Positions 36,805 through 49,436 of a DNA stretch of 64,000 bases are shown piece by piece. The position numbers and the translations under genes are program-made. Under the pieces are notes generated by a model that searched no databases, was not told the DNA's origin, and worked only from the letters and a program-made list of their open reading frames with translations. Each line of letters starts with the position of its first letter. Positions within the stretch are counted from its first letter, which is position 1. This stretch comes from Diadema setosum (taxonomy: Eukaryota; Echinodermata; Echinoidea; Diadematoida; Diadematidae), in the NCBI GenBank assembly GCA_033980235.1, contig CM067080.1, positions 3,519,501 through 3,583,500 on the forward strand, in the 5' to 3' direction.

Positions 36805-39785
36805 TCATTCTAGTGAGCAACATTCACAGTCGGCATAGGAGTGCTTCCCACATGCTTTTGCACTTCCCTCTTTCAGCAGCTTCACCACCTAGAAATTAGA
36901 ATGCAAAATTGACTTACATCAGGAGAAAAAAAATAAAACTGACAGACAGGTAGATACACTCTCATGTCAAAATTAACAGGGAGAGTACAATCACACAAAC
37001 AACAGTTAAACTTTGGTTAAATTCATATCAATCAGACCCCCAAAATTAAAAAGTTTTGGAACTTCTCAGTAACCCAAACGTTTTTATAAAAACAGCGCTA
37101 TCAGTCAAAATCACGTGCAAGTATTAAATGAGAAAGCGATATCATCGCCGCACGAGTCTCCACAAGCTTTGGATGCAAAACTATAATTAAAAATTTTTTT
37201 ATTTGTCTGCAGTTCACCATCAACACTTCCATTTCTTTTTGAAAAGTTGATTACCGGTACAGAGAAACCTTGCTATAATGAGGTCACCAACACTGCCGAT
37301 TTGACCTCATTATAAACAGTGCCTGACGTGAAAGATATACATTTGTAAATTTGTCTCCTAGAACTTACATAAAAGGGTTTTTCTTTTTCTTCTTTTTTTT
37401 TTTTTGAACACTCTGTGCAAGCACAGGGAACACACATCTTATCTCATCTTAGTTGCCATTATCACTGTGACTTATGTTATTGTTTGGTGAGAACGCATGA
37501 AACTTTCTCATTTTCTGGTCTGATTTCAATGAAATCTTCCTTTGTTTGTTTGATTCCTCTTTCCTCCATCTGTTCTACTCAACCCAACAATGGAGTGTAC
37601 CTCCTCTCTACAAGTGTTAAAGAGAATATAAAGACAATAAAGTGATGCAGCACAGCACGTACGGTAGGCTACACACCTAGATAACAAATTCACTCTGACC
37701 GCCACACACAGTGAAATGATACATCTCCATATGTCTAGGAACATACACATATAACTGCTGATTCCTGCAACTTCCAAATTAGTGAGTCTTGGCATATCAC
37801 AGAGCAATTTCAAAACAGGAATGGCAAGTTGGGGAGCACAGATATTTGCGATTTGCTTTGGTTTTCTAGTTTAAAGGTGCATTAGCATTGAGGAGAGCAG
37901 AAATATGCAGCTTTTAACGGTCTTTAAGGTCGCAATTACTGTCGTCAAACATTACACTGTCCTTTTTACTGTCCTAATTACAATGTCCTAATCACTGTCA
38001 TCAAACATTACAATGTCCTTTTTGATGTCCATTTAAGTTACATATTCTTGAAGACTGGATGCATGCACAGGCACTTTCAGTAGCTGGCAGTACATGACAT
38101 ACAAAAGCTCACAAATCATGCATGTTTAGACTTGACACACAGAAAACGGAAAGCACACTCAAGGACAGGACAGCTAACCGATTACCACTCAAATATGCTG
38201 ATCAATCATATGTATAACACATACAACATCTGCTTCTGGCAGGCATAAGGTTAAAAAGCCTGTCGTGAAGGGCATACAAAATGCTTGCATTAGAGGGGAA
38301 TTGAAGTCTCTCTTTCAGTTGTAAATCAATCAGGAAAAAACAAACAAAACTTCTTGGCATAAAAGCTGTCATTTTAGATTCTATTTAAGTATAGCAATAC
38401 AAACATCCTGAAATTATGTTGTCTGGGAGATGAAAACAAGTGTCTTTATCTAATTAATTTGACTGCACACATTTGCCTTGCGATGGGAAGATGGAATATT
38501 CAGCTCAGATCAAGTTCCACCAGCCTAAAGTTTTGAACTGTTCTCTTAATCAATACCTGAAGCAGACTCAGACTGACATTGTACAGGTCCAAGCTTTTTT
38601 AATATAGCATGACAGAGCCAACCCTATCAGATTTGAATTAGGCCATTCCAGTAATTTATTTCACTGGTAACAAAAGCATTTGGACACAAACATGACATTA
38701 ATTTTGAAGAACCAAGCATTTGGACACAAACATGACATTAATTTTGAAACATTGTATCATGAAACAAAATATAAACAAATCTTGACTAAGACAGTATGTC
38801 TGTAGTCAGGCACAATTTGTTCGAGACACTTTTTTTCTGTGTCAAAGAAAAGCTTTGCTTAATGATAAAAAGTGCATGTAAAATACTTAACTATTAGACT
38901 TCACTTTTGTTTATATTATTTAACACTTAAATTCTACATGGGAATTCAAAGTTTATCACAATAGGGAACATGGTTTCTCTTTTCCAAGCTATGCAAGTCA
39001 ATTCAACACCAACATTGATCTCCAACTTTGTGGGTCCATAATACACACACAAAAAGTCATAATCTTTATTTTTTTTTTTTTTTTAAAGCAGGATAAAATA
39101 ATAAGAAGTTTTCAGAGCTATCTTTTCACAAAAAAAAACTCAACGCAAGACTGCATGAAACACAAAGCAAACTCAATTGGGACATGAGTTGGTTGATCAC
39201 TGTAGGCCTATATGAATGGGAGTAGTTCAAACAATGTGCTCACTTCCAAAGCAATCATTACAGTGTCTTTCGTGTGGGGATAGCCCAAGCAGCAGTATAC
39301 CATGAGCATTGTTTTCCTGTCCACTTCATGTATTTCCAGTCAGTGTCAAATTTTTCACTCTCATCGGGTGACAGCTTCTGGGCCTTCTAATGAGCCGTAA
39401 TTGGATCGCCGTCTACCCAAGCCACCTGACGCTCAGTTGGAGAGGGCAAGGGACAGACAGACGGACAGACAGAGATAGAGACAGACAGACAGATATGGGG
39501 GGGGGGGGGGGGAACAGTCTCCGAGCATCAGCTTTCGACTATTAGCCCCATCATGCCTGTTGGAGATATCTCACAATAGACCTTCATTCACAAGCGTGCT
39601 CTTTACTCACAGCACAGAACCGAAAACAAAAAATGAACAAGCACATGCAACAAGATAGAGAAAGAGAGAGTCTAGCGTGGTTTCTATAGCGATACAGTCA
39701 AGCCAATGCTTCGTGCTCACATACCTGTCTTCTAAGTCTGTTACTGTATACAGTTATATAGTGCTCTACCAAGTCTTTGACATAT
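36805..39785 (-). CDS. Candidate last two exons of an unrecognised gene
   Basis: Two short - strand segments behave like exons. 39785-39725 has a poly-T tract and TTTTAG acceptor, 20 codons (YVKDLVEHYITVYSNRLRRQ) and a consensus CAG|GTATGT donor. 36888-36805 has a TTCTAG acceptor, encodes VVKLLKEGSAKACGKHSYAD then CECCSLE, and ends at TGA. Phases match. The terminal segment is more GC-rich than its surroundings, ends in a Cys/His-rich tail (C-x2-H-x4-C-x-C-C), and is followed by ATTAAA (poly(A)-signal variant) 117 nt downstream. I do not recognise the family and could not find phase-compatible upstream exons. It could be a separate small gene, the end of a larger gene, or chance. Confidence 0.35.
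37274..37314. repeat. 13-bp perfect inverted repeat
   Basis: TATAATGAGGTCA and TGACCTCATTATA are separated by 15 nt. The sequence resembles the terminal part of a pogo-like element and may be a solo end. Confidence 0.6.
37937..38036. repeat. 56-bp tandem duplication
   Basis: GTCGTCAAACATTACACTGTC at 37941 recurs as GTCATCAAACATTACAATGTC at 37997 with shared CTTTTT flanks. Confidence 0.8.
38674..38750. repeat. 40-bp tandem duplication
   Basis: AAGCATTTGGACACAAACAT and the following bases occur at 38674 and again at 38714, nearly identical over 37 bp. Confidence 0.95.
39469..39512. repeat. GACA microsatellite and G-run
   Basis: GACA/GACG tetramers are followed by about 16 Gs, about 0.2 kb below the candidate exon at 39725. 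Confidence 0.9.
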
Positions 39786-40595
39786 CTAAAAAAAAAGAAT
39801 GTGTTTAATTTAAGCATATATTACATTTCAAAATAAATCACTGGCAAGTCAAGATACAACAGAACAAATAGCACCTTTCACTAGAGAGAAAAAACGACAA
39901 CATTCACATCCAAGTTAATAGTGACGAATTCAATGTATCTGTACAAGGAAATGAAAGATGAAGAACTTAGAATCCATATGTGAATACAGTGTAGTACAGA
40001 ATATGAGCGTTAACGGCTCTGTTTTTGAAAATTATACAATAAAAAGACCCAATCGGGTGGACATTTGAAAATTTAAAAATGACGGGAAGAAGGTCTGAAA
40101 TGCCACTTGTAAGTCACTGCATTCGGTTCCTCTCCCTTCTTTCAACAAATGAAAAAAAAAAAAAAATATTTCACCTTCATAACAGGAACCACCACCAATT
40201 TTGGGGCACATTTTAAATGGCCTACGCCACAGCACAGAACGGACAGCCGAGATACAACAGCGACACTTTCAGAAGCCGGGCAAAGTATCGAGCGATAAAG
40301 CAATAAATAACATTTAAAAGGCAAAATAAATAAGAATTGCCAACAGTAGGGGCAACGTTCTCATTTTTCCGATGATCAACTACACATACACACGCAGACA
40401 AACACACGTATACAACTTAATGAGCTATGGCTGATTAACGTTCCTGCCTTCTACAAGCCACTTCCACATGCATATCCAAATGTAAATGCCACAAAGTGAT
40501 GATCCAAATACCGAGTTGTTGCTGAAGACAAGCGCCACCTGTCACCTTTTGGAGCGTCACCTTTCCATCAAGGAGACATTGCAACTGAAGTTTAA

Positions 40596-41150
40596 AGGGA
40601 CCATATAGTTTTGGTTGAGACCTAACTACAGGTTTCTAACATTTTTTTGTGAGATAATCAGAAACCTCTTATGAAATATGAAAGAGCAGGGGCGGATCCA
40701 GGGAGGACCGCAACCGGCGCATGCCCCCCCCCCCCTTTATTTTTTGTTGAAACAAAAGAAATAAAAAGAAAAAAATGGGGGGAGGGGTGCGTGCGCCCCC
40801 CTTTAATTTTGTAAACACGCCCCCTCTTTACAGAATTCCTGGATCCGCCCCTGAAAGAGCATGTGATTCCAAGAGGAATTCAATGTTAATTTGATGAAAA
40901 TTGGTTTTGAAATGGCAGAGATATCCAAAACAAAGTGATCCTAATAAAAGGTGGGACCCACCTTTTATTACGATCGCTTTCTTTTACTTTGTTTTTGGAT
41001 GTCTCAGCCATTCCAAAACCAATTTTCATCAAATAAACTTTGAATTCCTCTTAGAATGGTATGCTTCGTATCATTTCATAAGTGGTTTCTTGGCATCTCG
41101 AAAAATGTTGAAAGCTCAATTCTCAGCTCCACCAATACCATGCCATCCCT
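40596..41150. mobile_element. TTAA-flanked palindromic MITE interrupted by an insertion
   Basis: Same family as 55739 and 56991: starts AGGGACCATATAGTTTTGG, has a central GGTGGGACCCACC palindrome, ends CCATCCCT, and is flanked by TTAA on both sides. It is about 173 bp longer than its siblings because of an insert at 40688-40852 plus its 8-bp target duplication. Confidence 0.85.
40688..40852. mobile_element. hAT-like MITE nested inside another MITE
   Basis: Ends AGGGGCGGATCCAGG and CCTGGATCCGCCCCT are perfect inverted repeats. GAAAGAGC is duplicated on both sides (40680-40687 and 40853-40860); sibling MITE copies have it once. An 8-bp duplication fits hAT elements. 165 bp, no coding capacity. 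Confidence 0.88.
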
Positions 41151-42540
41151 TTAAGCTTTGAGATGCTCACACTTGATACATAAATGTATTTTTTTAAACA
41201 TCCTTGCAAAGTATTCACCAAACACGAGTATTGTTATCACTTTTCACTGAGGGTAACAATAGATCAAGTCGCTGAAAGCTTGACTGCATTCACAGGTCTA
41301 AATTGTTATGTGAACATTTGCTACAGGAAAAATGAAAAGCAGCAGCAGCAGTGACATATAAAAATTCATACTGAAACACACTCTGTAATTTAAATTATAT
41401 CTCTATTTTTTGTGTGTGTGTTTCATAACTATTCACTTACTGTATTAACTTTACAATCATATTTACAAGTAATTTACTTGCTATGTTTCTAATTCAGTTG
41501 GTTTTGAGTATCTTACAATTTTCTCTTCTTTTTTTTTTTACAATGCATATCGAGTGTCTTTATACATGCCATCATAAATCTATATCATGTATACATGTCT
41601 CTCACTAGAAAATTTCCACACAATAATACTGGCACTGCATACACTGCCTCAGATTTCACTGAAGAGGCAAGTCATTTAATGAGGTGCTTTTTATCAATAT
41701 TTCTTTGAGATGTACAAGGTTTTTCAAAGAACCTCTTCATGTTTTTGTTTGTTTGTATGCTTGTTTGTTTGTTTTTTCAATGTTTGCTGGGCACCTGCAA
41801 CATGCATGTATCATTGGACTTTCATGAAACATTGCATAGTGTTAGCTCGGAGTACGTTGGTGATCATCATCTTGTTTGTTATTTAGATTTTCCAGGCTCA
41901 AATCAGGACAGTTTGCAAGGAAATAGAAGATTCAAATAAAATCTGAGAGGGTCCACTAGTCAACTTTGAGAAGTATCCAAATAGAAAAGATACTCAAACT
42001 GTAAGATTATCAAAAAAAATCTTACCCTTATGTTTGTAATGGGATGAATTTTACCGTCCAACTTTACAGGACATGAGAAATTACACAAGGAGGGGTGATA
42101 AATAGGAATGTTAAACTATATCTAAAAAAAAAAAGTTTTTAATCACGAAAAAAGGAGTTCAAGGAAATTCAAGGAACACAGAAATAATAAAAAAGCACAA
42201 TTTTAACCACGTGAGAACAACCATAAAAAGAATGTCAAATAGTCGGCAAAGTTAATACTTCGTAAGATGTCCTAACCCATCTTATAATGTATCTAGGCTT
42301 ATTGTCACTTTAGATTGAAGTCTTTGGTCCCAATCTGTTGGATTTGTGTGAGGGTGAAGATAGTTGCTGATGTGGTTCACAGGCAGAACCACATGTCAGA
42401 GAATGATGCTAGTATTTGACATTGTGTTGGCAATATTCTCCTAAATACATGACATATCTCATGACTTTGACCAAGTTGTTTTGCTGCTCAAAACCCAAGC
42501 AGAGTGTTCAGAAAACTGGGCTTCAGGAAAGACTGGCCAT

Positions 42541-42575
42541 TTTTTGTTTGTTTGTTTGTTTGTTTGTTTTTTGGT
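42541..42575. repeat. TTTG microsatellite
   Basis: Perfect (TTTG)n of about 28 bp. A complementary (AAAC)n tract lies at 52086-52110. Confidence 0.9.
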
Positions 42576-45500
42576 TTGTTCATTTGTTGTTGTTTTCATT
42601 CTGAATGGGTGAAGTTTCATCTTACACTGATTTGAATAAATCGAACATTACAAAACTTATACAAACAGTTCAAACAACACGAGCACTTACAAAGTGCAAA
42701 CTTGGGTATGTGCTGTATGGGAAAATTGAGAAACAACAAAATTCAGTAAGAATGTATATTTGTGTGTATGCATGCATTCATGCCATATTCTCTTTTAGAT
42801 TCTTTTCGCACACGTTGTTGATGATGCTATCTGTTTAAAAAAAAGGCAAGGTGTTAATATATCGGCCCTTGTTGATTCTTGTGGATTATGACAACTATTC
42901 CTGGACCTTGCGAGCTCCCAACAGGCAAGGAGAAAAAAAAGAAAGACCCCAAAATGCTAACAAAGTTTCAGTCTTTCCACTTTAGTCAAACTCATCTATC
43001 TAACAAATAATCACCATAGAACATCATATGGACACCCAGAACCTGCTAAGAACAATCTACATATTCATCCTACAACACAATGAATACCTGTCACAGATAT
43101 CCCCTAGTAATTGTCTGAAATACTGGAGGGACCACCATCTAGACTTCACCACTGCTAGCACGAAACAACTTCAAACAAATTTTCGGTAATCATTCACTGT
43201 ACTTCAAATGTACACCTTCATTTGTACACATTATCAGAATCAGAGAAACACATATGTCATGGAACTGCATTGTGTGAGATCAGTATGGCATACAGTATTG
43301 AAAACAATTACATATCACCACAGAGCTAGAACCATGGTACATTGATTAATATAATCTTTGTCAAAACCATGGCTATCCACACAAGAAACTGGAACATTGG
43401 AAATGGCACAAACTGTACATTTTTACAAATTTATTAACATTCACGATTTTAAAATTTGAACTTACCCGTCCCCTCCATTGTCAAAATGTAATCACATACC
43501 GTACGCAATTTGAATAGTATCCTTTCATACATTCTAGTCATTTAAAATTTTACACATCTTTGTAAAAGAAAAGAAAGAAGTTTCATCATATCAAATTTGT
43601 GTAAAAAGTTACATAATCTTCAAATACTTGAAGCACCACTAATGTCCTACCAACAGTGTTTATGTAGACATTTCATGCTGTGTGTCTTGAGGGAAACTGT
43701 CAAAAGCTCTCTGTGTTGCCAATTTTGGGCTTGCATGGCAAGCAGTATCCCAAAATTCCTCTGTACACCAGAGCTGACGAGATAGAAAGCAGCCTCTAAT
43801 TTCAGTGTGCCACACATTGACCCACACACGTCAGGGACATCCTGACATGTTCACACAGCAAATCTGAGTGTAGTGCTGTAATAGCGTAAGATTAATCACA
43901 ACTCTTTATGAAACAAGGCCCTGAACAGGCTGTACCTGCCAAAAACTTGAGGAAATAACTACAGACAAGACACTGCACAAATTGTCATGATGATTTGGAC
44001 AGCAGACGTTTGTCAAATATTTTTTTGTTTCTATAACAGCACTGGTATCTTCAAATATCTTTCACATACATTCTTTGTGAGAATTCTCAACTTTGGATCT
44101 TGATCTGTCCTAGAATTTCTAAGCCAGCAATGAGTCAGTGTGTTCAAACATGTGCTTCCAGAATATGACCAATTTTGAAACAAACACAACAGCAACATCT
44201 TCGCTCAGAAGACCGGCAGACAGATAAATCTGGCTCTTGTGGCGGGGAAATGAAACACCCCATGAAATATTGGCAATGGGAAAGAAATGGGATGGACATT
44301 GGCCACCTGGCATAAATGACCTCTACACACAGGGCCTTCATTTCAGTGTATTGTGTCCCACAGAAACTCCCAGTAGTTTGATTCAACTCTCTATACAAGT
44401 TGCACGATCATACAACGCAAGGAAATATTTCTATTACATACACGGTTGTTTTGTTGTCATTTTTTACGTTGTCCCCACATATTTGTAGTATTTTTCTTAC
44501 ACTCATCAGAGGATATCAACAACATAAATAACAATACTCTTGCATGATTCAGTCAATAATATTTCCACAATCAATCCTCATTTCACACAATAAGGACAAT
44601 GTGAACTGCTTCTGTGAAAGCAATTCAAACTGGTGAATAAATATGACTCACCTACGGGACACTAGTTACTGCGTAACCCCCGAAAAACAGAAACAAAAAA
44701 TAAAAACACAATATATGACTTGCACTTCATCTAGTTGCTACAAAACTATTCTCCGCTACAAAAAGATAAGTTTGTAAAAGATATATGTTCTAAAACCATA
44801 CAAACATTGCACTGTGTTTCAACGCAAGCACCAAACAAGACTCAATATACATATTCCATTTTTTCTTTGTCTACCATGCATTGGTGGCATAAAAAAAGAG
44901 AGAGCTTTGTAAATATATAGCTTTCAGCAGCTTTGTAGTTGACAGAAGAGTATCTGTTTTACTTCTGTTTTTTTTTTTTTTTTTGTACACAAAGTTGCAT
45001 GCAGCTCTGGAAATATCACCTGTGCTTTCAATTCAAAGAAACTATCGGTGAAACATTTACATGCACAATGTAAATGTGTGTTTGCAGATACCTATCAAAA
45101 TATAATTTCCTTCTGCATCACGAAAAATGCCGAGAGAGTCATACCAGTAATTTTCTTGCTCTGATAAGTACCATTCATCTGAGTTCTCAGAAAGCAAGTG
45201 CATTTTTTTTTTCAAATGGATACTTGATTCTTTTTAATCTTGGCCCCTTCAAGAAAAGACTTCTCATTATACATACACAGGCCTGGAAAGCACTTGAGTT
45301 ATGGTAGGAAAAGAAAAACCCAACAATTCATATTCAAAATGTGCTATCTTGATCTTGCCTGTGTTCAACTGCTACCATCTTACACTAATAAATAATGAAT
45401 AAATAGTCAGTAATAAATAAAGGGAAAAAAATAAAACTAATGTTCATTTGATCTCGTACAAAAAATTCTACTAGCTGTGATGCACTTAAACTGACGACTG

Positions 45501-45802
45501 CAAAGAAGCACATAAGATATATCAGCAGAGATCTGGAACCTCTTCTTGAACATCAAAGTTCTGAAAGTTGTACACATTTTTGCCTTTTCAAACACTGACA
45601 AGAAGCAAGTGTTGAGACCATGGTTGTGCTTCGCCTGAGCAGTAACCACTTTAAGTCTATTAGCATCACTGCTTGACCCACTGAAAGAGTCTGTGGGAGT
45701 TATGAGAACGATCTTTGTTTTTTCCTTCTTATTTTTGGAGGGGAAAAAATATGATCAGGGCACAACCTGCAGCAATTAATTCAATCAGTACCTTTCTTTG
45801 TT

Positions 45803-45846
45803 TTTTTTTTCTTTTTCTTTTTTTTTTTGTGGGGGGGGGGAGGGGT
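45803..45846. repeat. T-run followed by G-run
   Basis: T-rich tract, then T plus a run of about nine Gs: the complement of the C-run/A-run arrangement. Confidence 0.9.
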
Positions 45847-46722
45847 AGAATATGATTTGTTAAGACTTGTGTTTGTGCTAAAAGTACGCTAACAGGTTCA
45901 CAGCACCATGGGGATTTTGAACACAACAAAGAGGTATCCCTTGGACAAATGGGTTGATAAATTTCTAGGCAAGATGTTGATAAGAAAGGTATGTTGGTGA
46001 TACACTGCCTGGAAGAACTTTTTTTCCACGAAAAATGCTGGAATTTCACGAAAGTTGACCCTTTATACCTACATGTATTACAGAGCACGAGCTGAATGAT
46101 GTCCATGACAGATGTGTGCCTTATTCTCCCAGAAACTATTTTGTATATGACGGCACTATTTGCACTTTGAGAAGGGGCAGCACTTGGCAGATTGTGGCAA
46201 TCTCGCAGGGAGATGCACAGAGAGTGATGACCTCACACACATCTTGAGATGATTGCATTTACCGGAAAGATTCAAGTCACCGCGTTTGATGATGTCCTGA
46301 CTTTGGAACAGAGATTAACACCACATGATTTGATTGCTTTTCATGACTTTTTGTCATGCTCATTAAATCAAATCTCAATTAACCAAGGGACTGAAAAAAA
46401 GTCTTGAAGTTCATGATTTACTTGTTGAAAACAGCTTGAGAAAGATTCCTTCAAAGCGCCCCCAAAAAGGAGAAAAGTTAATGGAAATAAAAGAATCAAT
46501 GACTATTATCAAGTTGACACCAAGAGAGTAAAGGAATCTGGCAAGACTTGACATATCTAATGACTGATTGTCAAATTTTTGCACAAGCATTTCTTATTAA
46601 ATTATACACACACAAAAAAGGATTTTGTATGCATTTTCACTACTTCATCATACAGAGTAGTATCTATAGATAGTCATTGTCAAATGATCTGTCAATGCCT
46701 AATATGAGAGCCCCAAGAAGGT

Positions 46723-49436
46723 CTAATCAGAGAGGCCAGCTTGGACCAGGGGGAGGGCGGACGATATCTCAGGAAAGCTGACTCCCGTCATGTGACCGAC
46801 GGCACTGTCCGAGCTGCTGAAGGATGACTCGTCAATGGCTGACGGGTCGTCTGCCTGTCTGAAGGGGTCATCTGACATGGCTCCGTCAGGACTCAAGGAA
46901 TCGGGTGAGATGGAGGACACGGAGGGGGTTGTCTCGCCCTCGCTGTTTCCCCGCATCACTTGGATCTTCTTGGCAAGGTCCATGGCGTTGCCCACGAGGG
47001 CTTCGTTTGGCAAGTGGGTCAGGACTGGAACTTTCCCATTGAGAGATGGATGGAGGTGAGGCAGTTTGTCTACGTGAGCGATTGGTCCCACTGAGTACTT
47101 CTCTTCAGAGATTGGTCCATTGGAGTTGGGTGCTGCAGGGGAACAGACATCCGGCGCGTCGGCGCAAGATGTGACAAGTTCATTTGGCAATTGAGCACTC
47201 ATCTGAGATTCTTCAGTTCTGACTGGTTGCACTGAATGATGACTGGGCGTTGACTGAGATGGGCAAATACTGTCATTTTCACACTCACTATCACCAACAC
47301 ACTCAATAGAACTTTGCCCGCACGGCTCTTCAGCATTCACATTGTCACTCACAGTACTTTCGCTGCTATGTGTCTCTGGTGAATTACTCTCTGGCATGCA
47401 AGCACTGGCATCCTCTGGGCTGCTTCCATGGGTATCTACAGCATGTCCTGCATTGGCTGCTGCCACAGCCTCTCCCGCATCCTTGGCATCATCTTGAATG
47501 TCTCTCGCACTCTGAGCTGAGGGGAATTCACGGTGACCTGGTGGAGTTGTGCTGCAGCATGGGTTGGAGTTGGTGTCAGTCAGTAGGAGTTGGTCTGTTT
47601 GTGAACTTTGGACCGAGTCAACATGCTCCTCTGGGCCTCCTGATGACAGTTCTGGATCCACCAAATGCCCTGTTATCTTTCCTCCACTGGAAGAGCACTC
47701 CGCAACAATCGCTTCCGCAGCTGGTGCAGAATCTGTGGTGTCTTCAGTGCTCAGCAGTGGCAGGGTTTCCCGAATTTCCATTGCAGCTGCTTCGTTCCCA
47801 TGACCATCATCTTGGCTAGTGGTAACTGGGTAGCTTGAGGCTGCATCATAGAGTGGACTTACTGAGTTAGGGTTGAACAAAAGGGGTTCTGGTTGGGCAT
47901 AGGAGGAACTGGGATCATCAGTCAAGCCAAATGACACTGAACTTAATTTGCTTGTTGCAAGAGCTGTTTCTTGCATCTCTGCAAGGGAATCTACAGAATT
48001 CAGTGAACTCAGCACTGTGTATGTACTGGATGTAGTTGGACTGTTGCAGGTGGTATATGTCAGTGGCTCAGGCGCCAAAGACGAGAGGGTAAGAGGTATG
48101 GATTCTGTGACCTTTGAACTCTCATACGGTATAAACATATCACTATAGCTGCTATGGGCGGAATTTTCTGGATTGTAGAGTCCAGGCGTGAAGCTACTGC
48201 TGGAATAGCTATCTGGTTGCTTAAGTTCAGTGTAGGTTTTATTATTTGAATCATGGACAGAATGCCTGTTGGTTGAGAAGACATTGGAGACCTCCAGAGG
48301 GGTCAAGTGTGGCAAGGTGGCTTCCACACTGGGACCCTGGGACAGACTGTTGACCTCCGGGGATTGCACTAGACTACTGGCAAGGTTGTAATCAGCTGTG
48401 GGCTTGAAATTGAAAGGTGCCCCGCATTCATTCAGCTCGTAGTTTGAGCTCCCCTCCGAGCTGGACGTTGTTTCAGACGACGAGCTAAGATTGTCCTCCG
48501 AGCTGTCGTAGCAAGGCATTGTGGGTAGTGGGACGTTACAGAGGGGAGCGATGGGTTGGGTCAAAGCACTCTCATCCTCTGACTCATTGAAATGCAGCAT
48601 TTGTGGAATGAGGTCGTGTTGCCTTGGAGGGTGCACCTCAACTGGAATGTTCTCCTCCACTGAATTACCACTACCGTACGCATCACACGACTTTGGGTAC
48701 AAGGGCGAGCTGCATCCAGGCTCTGCTGGCTCCCCATTCCCGTAGTAATCTCTCCCATTGAGGCTTCCTGAATACATCATGCTGCTACTTGTGGACGGCT
48801 GGTGCGCCCAGTCATCAAGGGGCTGAGAGATGGTGCTGACATCCGGGGGACCTTCAAAGCAATCGGGGTCTCTCTCCCCCGGCAAGTTCTTCGGTTCATT
48901 GCGATTCTCCATGTCCAACCGCATCACGGTGTGGATGAAATGTGTCCTGACACGGGAAGGGTTAAACTCTATCCTTCCGTTGGGGTTCTGGCAGCCCTCT
49001 TTGGTACAACCACACGGGAAAGACTGTCTGTCCACCTGGCACTTGATTCCCGCCAGGCTGCACATGCAGGTCTCTGGATTGCAAACCATCTGGCAGTCGC
49101 ATCCGCAGGATTCCCGCGACAGGCGTATCCGCTTCAGCTCCAGCTTCTCGGAGTTGTCAATCTTTTTCACGCCAGCTCGCCGCAGGAGCAGCCTGCGCTG
49201 CTTGGTGGGGATGGGCTGCAGGAAGTAGTAGTCGTTGATGTTGATGTTGTCCAGCTCCTCGTCCAGGTCCGACTCTGCCTCCCGGAGGGCCATGTTGCCA
49301 CACGGCGAATCCCTCAGCTGCTGGCATCGCCGCTCCATCAGCTGCTTGCGGAGAATGGCGCGGTGCGTCTTCTCCTGGGACAGGGCAAACTGCTTCAAGG
49401 TGAACTTGCCAATGTGGTCGTGTCTCGAAGCCATGC
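46723..49436 (-). CDS. CSRNP: CSRNP coding exon 3 (terminal, 2.7 kb)
   Basis: The acceptor is TTCAAG directly before the Gly-Met ([10 protein letters not shown]) continuation of TLG; the ATG further upstream at 49500 is intronic. The exon carries the whole Cys-rich domain and the Ser-rich activation-type tail without an intron, ending at the stop at 46723-46725. GC content is clearly higher than in the flanks. Confidence 0.93.

Larger units (their letters stand above)
39786..46722. other. CSRNP 3' UTR or intergenic stretch
   Basis: Apart from the MITEs at 40596-41150 and simple repeats, nothing coding is supported. Part of the sequence just below 46723 must be CSRNP 3' UTR, but no near - strand AATAAA stands out, so the UTR may be several kilobases long. 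Confidence 0.45.

Noticed and set aside
42026..42115. Exon-like - strand segment (FNIPIYHPSLCNFSCPVKLD and on)
   Set aside because: 30 open codons with a GTAAGA donor, but its phase does not fit the candidate exon at 39785 and such a run is likely by chance.
43466..43533. Exon-like - strand segment (MYERILFKLRTVCDYILTME)
   Set aside because: Good donor, but phase 1 at its end does not join the other candidates, and no family was recognised.
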